A stretch of DNA of 64,000 bases from Okeanomitos corallinicola TIOX110 (GCF_038050375.1 NZ_CP150886.1:3947318-4011317), one strand, 5' to 3'. Counted from the first letter of the stretch, positions 26,655 to 40,504 are shown. The notes: a model not told the origin generated them from the sequence alone. Translations and numbers: made by a program.

Positions 26655-27977
26655 TCATCTATAATCCTGACTCTGAATACTTCTTAACTTCGCCGCATCC
26701 CGCATCCCATAATCAGCACGAGTGAAGCGATTCAATTGCATTTCAAAAAATTCTCTATTTGCCTGTAAATGCTTAGGGTTAGTATCATCTAAAGGATATA
26801 AAAGTGCAGTCCTTAAAGCTTGAATTACCGCAGAAGTCACATTATACATTGAACGTTGGAAAGTCACACCCAACTGAATCAAAATATCATCTTCACCCCG
26901 ACAATGTTTTTTGTAATAATCAACAAGATATGGGGGAAGAAAATGTAACATATCCTGCATTAATAATGTGGGAGGAATACCAGCAGTTCCGACAGGGAAA
27001 ACATCAGCGTAGAGAATACCATAATGAAAGTCTTTTTGATCATCTGGAACTTGTCCTGCTTGGGCATTATATGACTTTGTCCCTCTAAATGGTGCAGTCC
27101 GATAAAATACGGCTTCTACATAGGGTAAAGCTGCTTCATATAACCAAGTAAAACCTTTAGATTTGGGAATAATTTCATAGCATTTACCATCAACATAAAG
27201 ATGATGATAAATAGGACGACCAGCAATAGCAAATATACCATTAACTAAGAAATCCATGGCATCAGGAACACCCTTAAAACCACCCTCATCATAAATATCC
27301 GACATTTCAAAAAATACTGGTGCCATTACTTCCCAGAAAAGTCCTAAATTAGAATAGTAAGACATCATCCGGCACTGTTCCAAAAACATCTCAGGAAACA
27401 GTTTATAAAGTCCAAGCATCAATGGGTTTTTCTGAAAATAAGCCTTAATTGCTTTATCCGCATTAGCCTTATATTCTTCTGAATCTAAATAGGCATCAAA
27501 TTGATTAACTGGGGCGTACATTTGCCGATGCCATAACATTGCTTGCATACAGGCTTCGGCAAATTCCATGTTAATTCTGTCATGGAATAAATGATGAAAA
27601 ATCTTGGGCATTTTGCGAGTTTCGCCTTTTTCCATAAATGCCAAAAGTTCAGGATGGGCAGTAGCTACACCGCGCCAAATTCTTAAATCTGCATCATCAC
27701 CTGCATAGTGGTTATGTAAGTCTAAATATTCTTGAGGTAAGAAATATTTAAAAGCTGGCAGAGGATTTAAAAATACTCTTTCAGCAATGTAAAGTAAGTC
27801 CCGCCAGTAAAAATCCATCGGTACAGCATAGGCTTTATAAATACCGATAATTTGCATTAAATTTTCTGGGGTATCTGGCAACATTGAACCACCAGCTTCT
27901 AGACGATGAATTACATCGGCAAATTCGTGAGTTGATGGTGGTAATTTGGTGGTTGGTTTATCGGGAGTTTGTACCAT
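26655..27977 (-). CDS. CO2 hydration protein (ChpXY/Cup family, CupA or CupB) of NDH-1MS
   Basis: 440 residues matching the ChpXY family (TIGR01964): FKYFLPQEYLDLHNHYAGDDADLRIWRGVAT, FHHLFHDRINMEFAEACMQAMLWHRQM, GIFAIAGRPIYHHLYVDGKCYEIIPKSKGF and VTFQRSMYNVTSAVIQAL. The many conserved His residues fit a zinc-type carbonic anhydrase-like site on the NDH-1 peripheral arm. It is last in the minus-strand order ndhF-ndhD-cup. The low-CO2-induced operon normally continues into cupS; here the next gene is ftsH, with no cupS between. That favours the constitutive NDH-1MS' set (F4/D4/CupB), but the call between CupA and CupB is not certain. Confidence 0.88.
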   Translation of the reverse strand: MVQTPDKPTTKLPPSTHEFADVIHRLEAGGSMLPDTPENLMQIIGIYKAYAVPMDFYWRDLLYIAERVFLNPLPAFKYFLPQEYLDLHNHYAGDDADLRIWRGVATAHPELLAFMEKGETRKMPKIFHHLFHDRINMEFAEACMQAMLWHRQMYAPVNQFDAYLDSEEYKANADKAIKAYFQKNPLMLGLYKLFPEMFLEQCRMMSYYSNLGLFWEVMAPVFFEMSDIYDEGGFKGVPDAMDFLVNGIFAIAGRPIYHHLYVDGKCYEIIPKSKGFTWLYEAALPYVEAVFYRTAPFRGTKSYNAQAGQVPDDQKDFHYGILYADVFPVGTAGIPPTLLMQDMLHFLPPYLVDYYKKHCRGEDDILIQLGVTFQRSMYNVTSAVIQALRTALLYPLDDTNPKHLQANREFFEMQLNRFTRADYGMRDAAKLRSIQSQDYR

Positions 27978-28196
27978 TTTTATTTCCTATATTTATGAAT
28001 TTATCACGCAGAGTCGTAGAGAGGTTTAAGAGGTTAATAAATCAGAGTGGGTACTAATTTAAAGTTCATGTTAATTTCTCCTGAAGTTAGGAAATAAATT
28101 AAGAACGAAGTTAAGAAAATTAGTTGCGGAGATTTATATATTTATATTTTTTATTCTTAAATCCGGCAACTCTCGTATTCTGAACTCATTCTTAAA

Positions 28197-29699
28197 TTAC
28201 TTCAATGCCACTTGGGAAATTACGGTTTTTTCAGGAGTAGGAATAGTAGCTACCATTGCGGTAGTTGTGGTTTCACTCCAGCGCACTAACCAAGTTGGTT
28301 GTATTCCTAAAAAGAGGATGAGAATAGCTAATACTAATGCCGGGATTTTTTCTGGCCAAATAACTCTGGGATAATAAGCTAAGTCGTTGTTGAGTTTACC
28401 GAAGCAGGTACGGTTGAGAAGAATGACGAAGTAAACAGCAGTTAAACCAGAAGATGCTACACAAAATAATGTGGGTAAAGGGAAACTGGAAAAACTGCCT
28501 TGAAAAACCATAAATTCAGCGATGAAACCGGTTAAACCGGGGATACCTGCGCTGGCCATACCACCAAGAACAAGTAAAGCACTGACAATAGGTAAACCAC
28601 GAATAGGACTCATTAAACCGCTAAGTTTATCTAGTTCTCTTGTGCCAACTTTGGCTTCAATAATTCCCACTAAATGGAAGAGAATAGCGAGGATAATTCC
28701 GTGACTGAACATTTGTGCGACTGCACCAACTAAAGCTAAGTCGGTACTGGCTGCTGCTGCTAGTAAAATATAGCCCATGTGTCCGATAGAACTATAGGCT
28801 ACCATACGCTTGATGTCTTTTTGATTAATTGCTATGACTGCCCCATAAATTGCACTCACAGCACCCCATATTGCTAATGTTGGGGCAATAACATTCCAAG
28901 CTTGGGGAAATAAACCAAATCCAAACCTCAATAGTCCATAAGTCCCCAATTTAGCTAAAACACCACCCAATAAAATAGCGATAGGTGCAGAAGCTTCAAC
29001 ATAAGCATCAGGTAGCCAGGTATGGAAAGGAATTAAAGGAATTTTGATGCCAAAACCTAATATTATTCCGATTAATAAAAGTAGCTGCATTCCCGCAGAG
29101 AGGTTTTGTGTATTGACCGCATCTAAGGCAAAACTATGAGAACCTCCTAACCAGACTATACCCAGAAATGTAGCTAGAATTAAAGCCCCAGAAACTGCCG
29201 TATAAATCAAAAATTTCATCCCGGCATAAGCTCTTTTTTCTCCTCCCCAAATGGAAATTAATAAATAGAAGGGGATTAATTCCAATTCATAAAATAGGAA
29301 GAAAAGCAGTAAATTTTCAGCTAAGAAAGCACCAGCTACACCACCACTTACTAATAAAATCATGGAGTAGAAAAGTTTAGGGCGTTCTGTATTTTGACTG
29401 CTGCTGTAAATTGCAATCCAAGTTAATAAGCTATTCAATACCAACATTAAAATTGATAGCCCATCAACTCCTAGTTGATAACTTAAACCCAATGTTTCAT
29501 TCCAAGGTAAATTCTCTTGAAACTGCATCCCTGGTGTATTGATATCAAACTTGAGCAGAATAAAGATATTCCACAGCAAAACTATAAATGAGATTGTTAA
29601 AGAAACTAACCTAACTTTAGCCTTGGGAATAACTGTATCTGGTAAAAATCCAATAATTGCTGCGCCAATAATTGGCAACCAAATTAAAACACTCAACAT
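28197..29699 (-). CDS. ndhD: NAD(P)H-quinone oxidoreductase subunit NdhD (CO2-uptake type, D3/D4)
   Basis: 500 residues, polytopic, about 14 membrane helices. Typical antiporter-like core motifs appear: FFLFYELELIPFYLLISIWGGEKRAYAGMKFLIYT (helices 4-5 with the conserved Glu and Lys), FGIKIPLIPFHTWLPDAYVEASAPIAILLGG and RMVAYSSIGHMGYILL. It belongs with the ndhF and cup genes on either side, so it is the paralogue specialised for the CO2-hydrating NDH-1MS complexes rather than respiratory NdhD1/D2. It lies 219 bp before cup and 102 bp after ndhF. Confidence 0.92.
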   Translation of the reverse strand: MLSVLIWLPIIGAAIIGFLPDTVIPKAKVRLVSLTISFIVLLWNIFILLKFDINTPGMQFQENLPWNETLGLSYQLGVDGLSILMLVLNSLLTWIAIYSSSQNTERPKLFYSMILLVSGGVAGAFLAENLLLFFLFYELELIPFYLLISIWGGEKRAYAGMKFLIYTAVSGALILATFLGIVWLGGSHSFALDAVNTQNLSAGMQLLLLIGIILGFGIKIPLIPFHTWLPDAYVEASAPIAILLGGVLAKLGTYGLLRFGFGLFPQAWNVIAPTLAIWGAVSAIYGAVIAINQKDIKRMVAYSSIGHMGYILLAAAASTDLALVGAVAQMFSHGIILAILFHLVGIIEAKVGTRELDKLSGLMSPIRGLPIVSALLVLGGMASAGIPGLTGFIAEFMVFQGSFSSFPLPTLFCVASSGLTAVYFVILLNRTCFGKLNNDLAYYPRVIWPEKIPALVLAILILFLGIQPTWLVRWSETTTTAMVATIPTPEKTVISQVALK

Positions 29700-29701
29700 A
29701 A

Positions 29702-29745
29702 TAGGTAATAGGTAATAGGTGATTTGTGATTGGTAATAGATAATG
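29702..29745. repeat. STRR between ndhF and ndhD
   Basis: Units of TAGGTAA (at least three, with degenerate neighbours TTGGTAA and TAGATAA) directly upstream of the ndhD start, in the ndhF-ndhD gap. Confidence 0.75.
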
Positions 29746-29801
29746 ATTTTACTGTCTATTACCGATTGTGAAATTGGGTTTAATAAAAAGCTGACCGATT
29801 A

Positions 29802-31661
29802 CTAAAAAACTAAATCCATAAACCGGATACCCCAAAATGGCCATGTTACCCAAACGCCTAAAACACTAACTCCTAATAAAACAGTGAAGGCATAAAATTG
29901 GGTTTGTCCGCTGTTGCTGTATTTTAAACCTTCACCACCCAATAGGGAGAACAAACCAATAAAATTAACAATGCCATCAACTACAAATCTATCTACTATA
30001 TCAGCTAGTTTTGAAAGTTGGGCAACACCAAAAATGATGGTAATTTTGTAAAGTTTAGGGGTGTAAAAGTCATAGGCAAGTAAGTTTTGTAAACCTTGCC
30101 AGGGTAAACGAATTGGTTTAGGAATGTTGCTTAAATAGATGACTGCACTCACACTACAGCCAAAAATACTTGACCAAATTAATAACAGTGCTACATCTTT
30201 ATTTAATGTCATCCAATCAGGTAACAAAGATAAACTTTGTAATACTAAGGGTAGGTGTAAAACAAAGCCAAATAAAAACATCATTGGTAAAACCATTAAC
30301 CAAAGACCTTCGGGGGATCTTTCACTCATTTGTTTAGGTTTGCCACCAAAAATTAAAGCAAATTCTCTGGTTAAACTAAAAGCTGTTAAAGCATTGACAG
30401 CAATGATAATTCCCAATAACCAAGGATGATTTCCCCATAAGCCATCAGCTAATTCCATTAATGCCCAAAAACTACCTAATGGGGGGAACCCAATTAAACC
30501 CAGTGTGCCGACAATAAATGCTAAACCGGACATGGGACGACGTGACCATAAACCACCAAGTTGGGTAACATCTTGGGTGATGCTATTTAAAATAATGCCC
30601 CCGGTACTCATAACTAAAAGTGCCGCAGATATGGCATGAGTGAGGACTAATAATAATGCTGCGTCGTTTTGCTGTGTGCCTACTGCTATAAATACTAATC
30701 CCATGTAAGCACTAACAGAGTAGGATAAACAGCGTTTGATGTCAATTTGGGCGATCGCAATTAATGAACCCCCAATGGCTGTAACCGCACCTATACCTAC
30801 CATCGCTGAAGAAGCTACAGGAGATAAACTCAATACTGGTTGCAATTTAATCAATACCCACGCACCACTGGCAACCACCACTGAGTTCCGTAAAATGGTA
30901 CTGGGAATAGGCCCTTCCATTGCTTCATCTAGCCACAAATGCAAGGGAAACTGGGCGCATTTACCCATCGGTCCGGCAATTAAAGCTAAACAAACTAAGG
31001 TAATTATGGTGGGATTTACTTTTGCCGTTTCAGCCCATATAGCTAAATCTTGATAGTCCCAAGTTCCAGCTAAAGTCCACAGTCCTAAAACCCCCATCAG
31101 CAAGAATAAGTCACCCACCCGTTTCGTTAAAAACGCATCTCGCGCACCAGTGACAACTAAGGGTTGACTAAACCACAAACCGACTAATAAGTAAGTACCT
31201 AAAGTGAGAACTTCTAGAATTACATAACTAAAAAACAAGTTATTACATAAAGCTAAAGCACACAAACCAGCTTCAAATAATCCTAGTAAAGAATAGAAGC
31301 GTCCCCAACCCCAGTCCCTTTCCATATAACCAACAGCATAGACTTGGGAGAGGAAATTTAACCCGGTAATAACTATTAAGGCCGCAACCGTAATGGCAGA
31401 TATTTCTAAATTAATGGTCAGGTTTAAACCTGCGGTAGATAACCAAGGAATTAATACTTGTTGGGCAGGATGTCCCCAAATGGCAGAAAAGGCGATGACA
31501 GAGTGCAAAAAAGCCAAAAATGTCATAATTAAATTGACATATCCCGCTGGTCTTGGTCCGGTTCTACGGATAATTCCTGGAGACCATGGTAAGGCGAAAA
31601 CACCACCTAACAAGGCATAGCAAGGAACTAACCAAACCGTCTCTAGCAAATACTGAGACAT
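29802..31661 (-). CDS. ndhF: NAD(P)H-quinone oxidoreductase subunit NdhF (CO2-uptake type, F3/F4)
   Basis: 619 residues, highly hydrophobic. Proton-channel motifs include AGPMGKCAQFPLHLWLDEAMEGPIPSTILR and QIDIKRCLSYSVSAYMGLVFIAVG. It is shorter than NdhF1 and lacks its extended C-terminal region, as expected for F3/F4-type subunits. It is the first gene of the ndhF-ndhD-cup unit. The complex uses electrons from photosystem I to pump protons and drive CO2 to bicarbonate hydration at the thylakoid. A decayed copy of the C-terminal end of a related gene lies at 32890-33270. Confidence 0.92.
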   Translation of the reverse strand: MSQYLLETVWLVPCYALLGGVFALPWSPGIIRRTGPRPAGYVNLIMTFLAFLHSVIAFSAIWGHPAQQVLIPWLSTAGLNLTINLEISAITVAALIVITGLNFLSQVYAVGYMERDWGWGRFYSLLGLFEAGLCALALCNNLFFSYVILEVLTLGTYLLVGLWFSQPLVVTGARDAFLTKRVGDLFLLMGVLGLWTLAGTWDYQDLAIWAETAKVNPTIITLVCLALIAGPMGKCAQFPLHLWLDEAMEGPIPSTILRNSVVVASGAWVLIKLQPVLSLSPVASSAMVGIGAVTAIGGSLIAIAQIDIKRCLSYSVSAYMGLVFIAVGTQQNDAALLLVLTHAISAALLVMSTGGIILNSITQDVTQLGGLWSRRPMSGLAFIVGTLGLIGFPPLGSFWALMELADGLWGNHPWLLGIIIAVNALTAFSLTREFALIFGGKPKQMSERSPEGLWLMVLPMMFLFGFVLHLPLVLQSLSLLPDWMTLNKDVALLLIWSSIFGCSVSAVIYLSNIPKPIRLPWQGLQNLLAYDFYTPKLYKITIIFGVAQLSKLADIVDRFVVDGIVNFIGLFSLLGGEGLKYSNSGQTQFYAFTVLLGVSVLGVWVTWPFWGIRFMDLVF

Positions 31662-31908
31662 TTACTTACCTCTATAATTTTCATCCAAACTCAAAGAGAT
31701 TACGTCTACTAGCGTTGATCCCTGTCAACCTAGCTCTGACATATACGAAAAATTAATTTTTGCTTAATATTACTAAATATAGATTACCTTTATATTTGCC
31801 AAAAGGGAATTACTGGCCTAGATAAATTCACGATATTTGCTCTAATTTATTCTTATATTTCGATGGATTGATTGATTTATTCAATTAAATCTATTGATTT
31901 ATATCTAT

Positions 31909-31959
31909 GAATGCAGTACGTATAAAATGTATAAGTTACAATTCATACTTACTGCATTC
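31909..31959. promoter_or_regulatory. Long inverted repeat between carbonic anhydrase and ndhF
   Basis: GAATGCAGTACGTAT (31909-31923) faces ATACTTACTGCATTC (31945-31959): 14 of 15 positions pair across a 21-base loop. It lies 248 bp before the ndhF start and 54 bp past the carbonic anhydrase stop. It has no T-run, so it may be an operator, an RNA hairpin or a repeat. The rest of the 351-bp gap shows only AT-rich DNA. Confidence 0.5.
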
Positions 31960-32012
31960 TTAAAATAGGGCAAAGCTAAAATATAAAACTTGTTATAGCT
32001 GGCCAAGATGAA

Positions 32013-32723
32013 TTAACTAACTAAGCTGACTTTACCAGTGTCTAAATCATAATAACCACCGACTATTCTGAGCTTATTAGCCTTGATTAATTCAGATAAA
32101 ACTGGTGAAGATTTCAAGTTGTCAATTTGCACCAAAATGTTAGATTTACAGGCATTTTCTAATTTGTCTCCTGGTTGTCCTTGAGATTTTTCCAAACCTG
32201 GTTGAATTGCCTCTAATAAGCTACCAATTTGTCCTGGGACTGGATCACCTTTCAGTGTGGCAGTGACAGCACCACATCTTTCATGACCTAGTACCATAAT
32301 CACTTTTGCACCTAATACTAAGCTGCCATATTCTAAACTGCCAATTTCTTCAGGTGTAGCAACATTACCAGCAACTCGACAAACAAATAAATCTCCTAAA
32401 CCTTGATCAAAAACTATTTCAGCAGGCACTCTGGAATCAGCACAACCAAGGATAGAAGCAAAGGGTTCTTGACCTTTGGCAACTTCCTGTAAGCGCGAAT
32501 AAATTTCGTTTCTAGAACGACGTTTTTTGTCAACAAATCTCTTATTACCATCTAATAATGCTTGTAGTGCTTCTGCTGGATTAGTAATATTAGCTTTTCG
32601 GGTTGCTTCGGCTTTAACTAACTTTGTAGTTATGCTTGCAGCAAATCCACCACCAATTACTCCCGTACCTAATACCAGTAAGTTTCTTCGTGAAAGACTT
32701 TTTACTTTATCTATGATCACCAT
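32013..32723 (-). CDS. Beta-carbonic anhydrase with Tat-type signal (EcaB-like)
   Basis: 236 residues. The N-terminus SLSRRNLLVLGTGVIGGGFAA is a twin-arginine type signal followed by a hydrophobic stretch, so the enzyme is exported or held in the lumen. Zinc ligands of beta-class enzymes are C94 in GCADSRVP (with the D96-R98 dyad), H147 and C150 in GHERCGAV. In Synechocystis the exported beta-enzyme EcaB (Slr0051) has been reported to associate with CupA/CupB and support NDH-1MS CO2 uptake. Its position one gene upstream of ndhF-ndhD-cup on the same strand fits that role. Calling it EcaB is an inference. Confidence 0.88.
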   Translation of the reverse strand: MVIIDKVKSLSRRNLLVLGTGVIGGGFAASITTKLVKAEATRKANITNPAEALQALLDGNKRFVDKKRRSRNEIYSRLQEVAKGQEPFASILGCADSRVPAEIVFDQGLGDLFVCRVAGNVATPEEIGSLEYGSLVLGAKVIMVLGHERCGAVTATLKGDPVPGQIGSLLEAIQPGLEKSQGQPGDKLENACKSNILVQIDNLKSSPVLSELIKANKLRIVGGYYDLDTGKVSLVS

Positions 32724-32889
32724 ATTAATGCCTTAATCTTCTTAAAACGCTAATTTTTATTTTAAATGGAAATCATACGAACTGACAAGTCCGTTAGAAT
32801 ATCAATTTAAACTTATGATAAAATTTAGATATCCAAAGCTTCTAGCACTATCATCTGTCCCCTGCCATAACAATCGCAATTATAGATAT

Positions 32890-33270
32890 TTAAAAACATA
32901 AATCCATAAATATAGATACGCTCAAATGGCTATGTTAGCCAAGCAACTAAAAAACTAACTCCTACGGTTACTCTTTAACTCGTTTGTTTTTATTTAGGGC
33001 TGGCTGTCCGCGTAGCGTGCCGTCAGGCATATAAATATGAAAGCATTACAGATAAAGCATTTGAGCTTATTTGAAGTTGGAAAAGTGCAAGCTTTGATGA
33101 GGTGAGAACTGAAAAACCTGGCATTTAATTCCTGCTGAAAGGAAAAATCTTTCCCATCCAACTCTTGAAACTGTCACCGTGGCGTAACGTCTCCACGACA
33201 AGACTTTTATGGCTACGCCACGCTCCGCGAACAGCAAACCCTATTTAGGTTTACCACCAAAGATTAAATG
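32890..33270 (-). pseudogene. Decayed C-terminal fragments of a second ndhF copy
   Basis: Two blocks match the intact ndhF 3 kb away. At 32890-32985 the minus strand reads VTVGVSFLVAWLT-stop-PF, then FMDLCF-stop, against VLLGVSVLGVWVTWPF and FMDLVF in ndhF. At 33239-33268 it reads FHLIFGGKPK-stop against FALIFGGKPK. The order is conserved, but about 140 residues of sequence between the blocks are lost and replaced by repeats, and stops are present. It is a relic of a duplicated ndhF. Confidence 0.7.
33178..33222. repeat. Palindromic repeat CGTGGCGTA / TACGCCACG
   Basis: A 9-bp perfect inverted repeat with a 27-base loop, followed by the 'gctccgcgaacagc' sequence; similar GC-rich 'gtccgcgtagcgtgccgt' DNA lies at 33007-33024. 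These are interspersed repeats of filamentous cyanobacteria and appear to have invaded the ndhF relic. Confidence 0.6.
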
Positions 33271-33388
33271 AAATCCATAGATTTTAGTCTATGAATATTC
33301 AGAAATCAGTCTTCAACAAAGTTTCAGGAAACTAAGCCAGATGCTGAATTCTGAATGTATTACCGTTAAATATCTAAGCTGTTTAAAT

Positions 33389-33586
33389 CTATACTGTAGA
33401 GATTTTGTCAACCCGTAAATTGTGTAAATTACCTGGGAAAATCATGACAAGTGATGAGTTGATATAACTAATAGGGGCTGGCTTCATATCTCGGTAATCC
33501 AAGATTTGCACAACAATTAGATAAGCTATAGCCAAGAGGATAGAAATTACACCTGTGATAATTGCCACAATTTTTGAACGATTCAT
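33389..33586 (-). CDS. Small single-span membrane protein, 65 residues
   Basis: The start is set at the ATG at 33586 (MNRSKIVAIITGVISI), which has GCAGGA eight bases ahead; a frame seven codons longer lacks this support. Residues 5-27 form one membrane helix, followed by LDYRDMKPAPI and a short tail containing VMIFPGNLHNL. Proteins with NRSKIVAIITGVISILLA-type starts occur across cyanobacteria without known function. It stands alone upstream of the ndhF relic. Confidence 0.65.
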   Translation of the reverse strand: MNRSKIVAIITGVISILLAIAYLIVVQILDYRDMKPAPISYINSSLVMIFPGNLHNLRVDKISTV

Positions 33587-33657
33587 GTATTTTTCCTGCA
33601 ATTTCAAATCTGTATTCAGTTTAATTATGATTGAATTTAGTTGAGGTTTCTCAAATT

Positions 33658-36333
33658 CTATAAATCCTGACTGTTCGATTTCTTGATTCTTTCTCTAATT
33701 ATTTCTGTAGCTTGTTGACTAGAAAGAGGTTTATAGAATAGATATCCTTGGACATCATCACATTGAATCAATTTCAAGAAATCTAACTCTTCCGATTTTT
33801 CCACTCCTTCGGCAATTAGTCTTAAACCTAAACTGCGTCCTAAGTTAACTATAGCTGTAATAATATGAGCTACTTTGTCATCTGCTGTTAATTCTTTGAT
33901 AAAAGACCGATCAATTTTCAAATTATGAAATGGTAGAGTTTGCAGACGAGATAAGGAAGAATAACCAGTACCAAAGTCATCAATTGCTAAGGGCAAACCC
34001 ATTTGCTCAAATTGTTTCAAGATGTTTGTAGTAAAGTCGAGATTTTCAATAGCTGTTGTTTCTGTAATTTCTATTTCTAAATATTCTGGTGCTAGTCCTG
34101 TTGTTTTTAAAATTTCTGCTACTGTTTCCACTAACTGAGGTTGGTGGAATTGTTTAGGGGAAAGATTGACAGCAACTGTCATGAGTGAAAAACCAGCATC
34201 TTGCCAAGTTTTATTTTGCTTACAAGCTTCCCTTAATACCCATTCACCGATAGGTACAATTAACCCACTAGCTTCAGCTAAGGGAATAAATATATTGGGG
34301 GCAACTATTCCCATTTCTGGATGATGCCAACGCAACAGTGCTTCCATCCCTGTAATTTCACCTGTGAGGATATTAACTTTTGGCTGGTAATAAAGCAGAA
34401 ATTCTTTTCTATCCAAAGCATGACGAAGACTTTTCTCTAAACTCAAGAGTTCAGGGGTTCTGGTACTCAGAGAAGTTTGATAAAATTGGTAATTATTTCT
34501 GCCCTTATCTTTGGCATAGTACAGAGCGATATCCGAGTGTTGAATTAATTTTTCTGGGTTAGGACTATGTTGATCTAACATGGCAATACCAATACTGGCA
34601 TTGACATATAGCTCATGACCATACAAGAAAAATGATTCTTCTAAGGTTGATAAAATTCTGGCAGCTATTTGGCCTACTTCTTCCCCATTTGTTGCACTGG
34701 GCAGCAAAATAGTAAATTCATCACCTCCCCAGCGGGCAATTATATCTCCTGTTCTCAAAGATTGTCTGAGTCTTTGGGAAACACTTTGTAATAATTCGTC
34801 CCCCAGTGTATGTCCTAAAGTGTCATTGATAATCTTAAACCGATCTAAGTCTAGAAACATCACAGCTAAAGTTGCTTGTTCCTCTGTTGCTTTTTCTATG
34901 GCTTGATCTAATAAATCATTAAAATACAAGCGATTTGGTAGACCTGTAAGCAAGTCATGGAGAGCTTGATAACGAATTTTTTCTTCTACCTGCTGACGCT
35001 GACGAGAGCCAGTGATAATGGCAGCCATGGTAACAAGGCTAGATTTTTCATGGGTTGACCATGTTCGCTCTAAGCTACAGTCAACTAACCCTAAGTATCC
35101 CCAAAAACCAGAGTCTAAACGCAAGGGTACAAAGAGCAAGGATTTTATTTGATCTCTTTCTAGGAACTCTCTTTCTGTAACTGGAAACTCTTGGGTGATC
35201 CCAGAGATGGTTGAGCCTTGAGATAACATTGTATACCAACGTTCTAGTCCACAAATTCTATAGGTCTGATTTTGCCAATAGTGTTGACATGAGTTGATCC
35301 CTGTTTTTGTCCATTCAAACTTGAGACTCATTGCCATTTCCCCGGAGATTTCATGGGGATGATTTTGGAATAAATAAATGCGATCGCCATTAGCAGCAGA
35401 TCCGAAGGTAGCTAGTGCTTTTTCAATGGCTATGTCATAGTCCATTTCTGACAATAAATAATTGGCAGCCTCTGCTACTGCTTGGAGTAGGCGATCGCGT
35501 TGTTTTAATTCTGCTTCGGCCTGCTTCTGCTCAGTAATTTCTCTAACAATAAAAGTTCTAATTAAATCGCTTTCGGCTAAATAATGAACGGATTGTTCAA
35601 AAATTTCCCCATTTACTTCAACTTCCCTCACAAAAGAATTACCTTGATTATTTTCAATTGCATCGAGTAAATTTGCCAAAATAGGATGTTTATTACCAAT
35701 TTCTCTTAATCTGGAAAATTTATTTGCTGCTGCTGGATTAAAGTAGGTAATATTTCCCTCTAAATCCATTTCAATAATAGGATTAGGAATCAATTCTGGA
35801 AAAGACGCTAAACGGGTTAAATGAGTATCACCTGCTACTTCAATATTTGTGTCAGCAACAATAAAAGTCTCAAAAGGATTCGCTGCTCCTTCTTGTTGAG
35901 AGATCAGATTAGATAAATCTGATGCTGTAAAAGATTCTCCTAATACTTCTGCTGATAGATTGGATATCGCATAATATTTTGCTTGAGCATGGGGATTACC
36001 AAAAGCAATTACATCTCCATGCTGAACGTTATGGGAAAAACATTTATTACCATTAACAAACAAGCCGTTGGTACTTCTTTTGCCCTGAAAGTTACCATCA
36101 ATAATCCGAAACCCATAATTTTCTGTTCCAGGAATAGTCACACGGAGTAAAATAGCGTGCTGTCTTGATACAGACTTAGAACGTAACACAATTGCATTTC
36201 TAGTATCTCTTCCCAAAGAGTATGTAGCCTCTAACAGGGGAATAGTTCTTTCTCCTTCGGGATCTTGGACAACCAAGAGGTGGCGTATTTTGTCGCGTTC
36301 ATTATCTAGCATCGGTTTTCCTGAAATATTCAT
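33658..36333 (-). CDS. FHA-PAS-GAF-GGDEF-EAL cyclic-di-GMP signalling protein
   Basis: 891 residues with five domains. FHA (about 25-125): YSLGRDTRNAIVL, KSVSRQHAIL and KRSTNGLFVNG bind phospho-Thr. PAS (about 175-270): IIEMDLEGNITYFNPAA. GAF (about 285-450): RDRLLQAVAEAANYLL to FVPLRLDSGFWGYLGLVD. GGDEF (about 460-620): DLDRFKIINDTLGH and the intact catalytic RWGGDEFTILLP; no RxxD inhibitory site is seen upstream. EAL (about 640-885): MEALLRWHHP, VAVNLSPKQF, EITETTAI, AIDDFGTGYSSL, LKIDRSFI and IAEGVE, so the phosphodiesterase site looks intact. It could both make and break cyclic di-GMP, gated by phosphopeptide and small-molecule inputs. It is monocistronic. Confidence 0.92.
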   Translation of the reverse strand: MNISGKPMLDNERDKIRHLLVVQDPEGERTIPLLEATYSLGRDTRNAIVLRSKSVSRQHAILLRVTIPGTENYGFRIIDGNFQGKRSTNGLFVNGNKCFSHNVQHGDVIAFGNPHAQAKYYAISNLSAEVLGESFTASDLSNLISQQEGAANPFETFIVADTNIEVAGDTHLTRLASFPELIPNPIIEMDLEGNITYFNPAAANKFSRLREIGNKHPILANLLDAIENNQGNSFVREVEVNGEIFEQSVHYLAESDLIRTFIVREITEQKQAEAELKQRDRLLQAVAEAANYLLSEMDYDIAIEKALATFGSAANGDRIYLFQNHPHEISGEMAMSLKFEWTKTGINSCQHYWQNQTYRICGLERWYTMLSQGSTISGITQEFPVTEREFLERDQIKSLLFVPLRLDSGFWGYLGLVDCSLERTWSTHEKSSLVTMAAIITGSRQRQQVEEKIRYQALHDLLTGLPNRLYFNDLLDQAIEKATEEQATLAVMFLDLDRFKIINDTLGHTLGDELLQSVSQRLRQSLRTGDIIARWGGDEFTILLPSATNGEEVGQIAARILSTLEESFFLYGHELYVNASIGIAMLDQHSPNPEKLIQHSDIALYYAKDKGRNNYQFYQTSLSTRTPELLSLEKSLRHALDRKEFLLYYQPKVNILTGEITGMEALLRWHHPEMGIVAPNIFIPLAEASGLIVPIGEWVLREACKQNKTWQDAGFSLMTVAVNLSPKQFHQPQLVETVAEILKTTGLAPEYLEIEITETTAIENLDFTTNILKQFEQMGLPLAIDDFGTGYSSLSRLQTLPFHNLKIDRSFIKELTADDKVAHIITAIVNLGRSLGLRLIAEGVEKSEELDFLKLIQCDDVQGYLFYKPLSSQQATEIIRERIKKSNSQDL

Positions 36334-40504
<4,171 letters not shown>

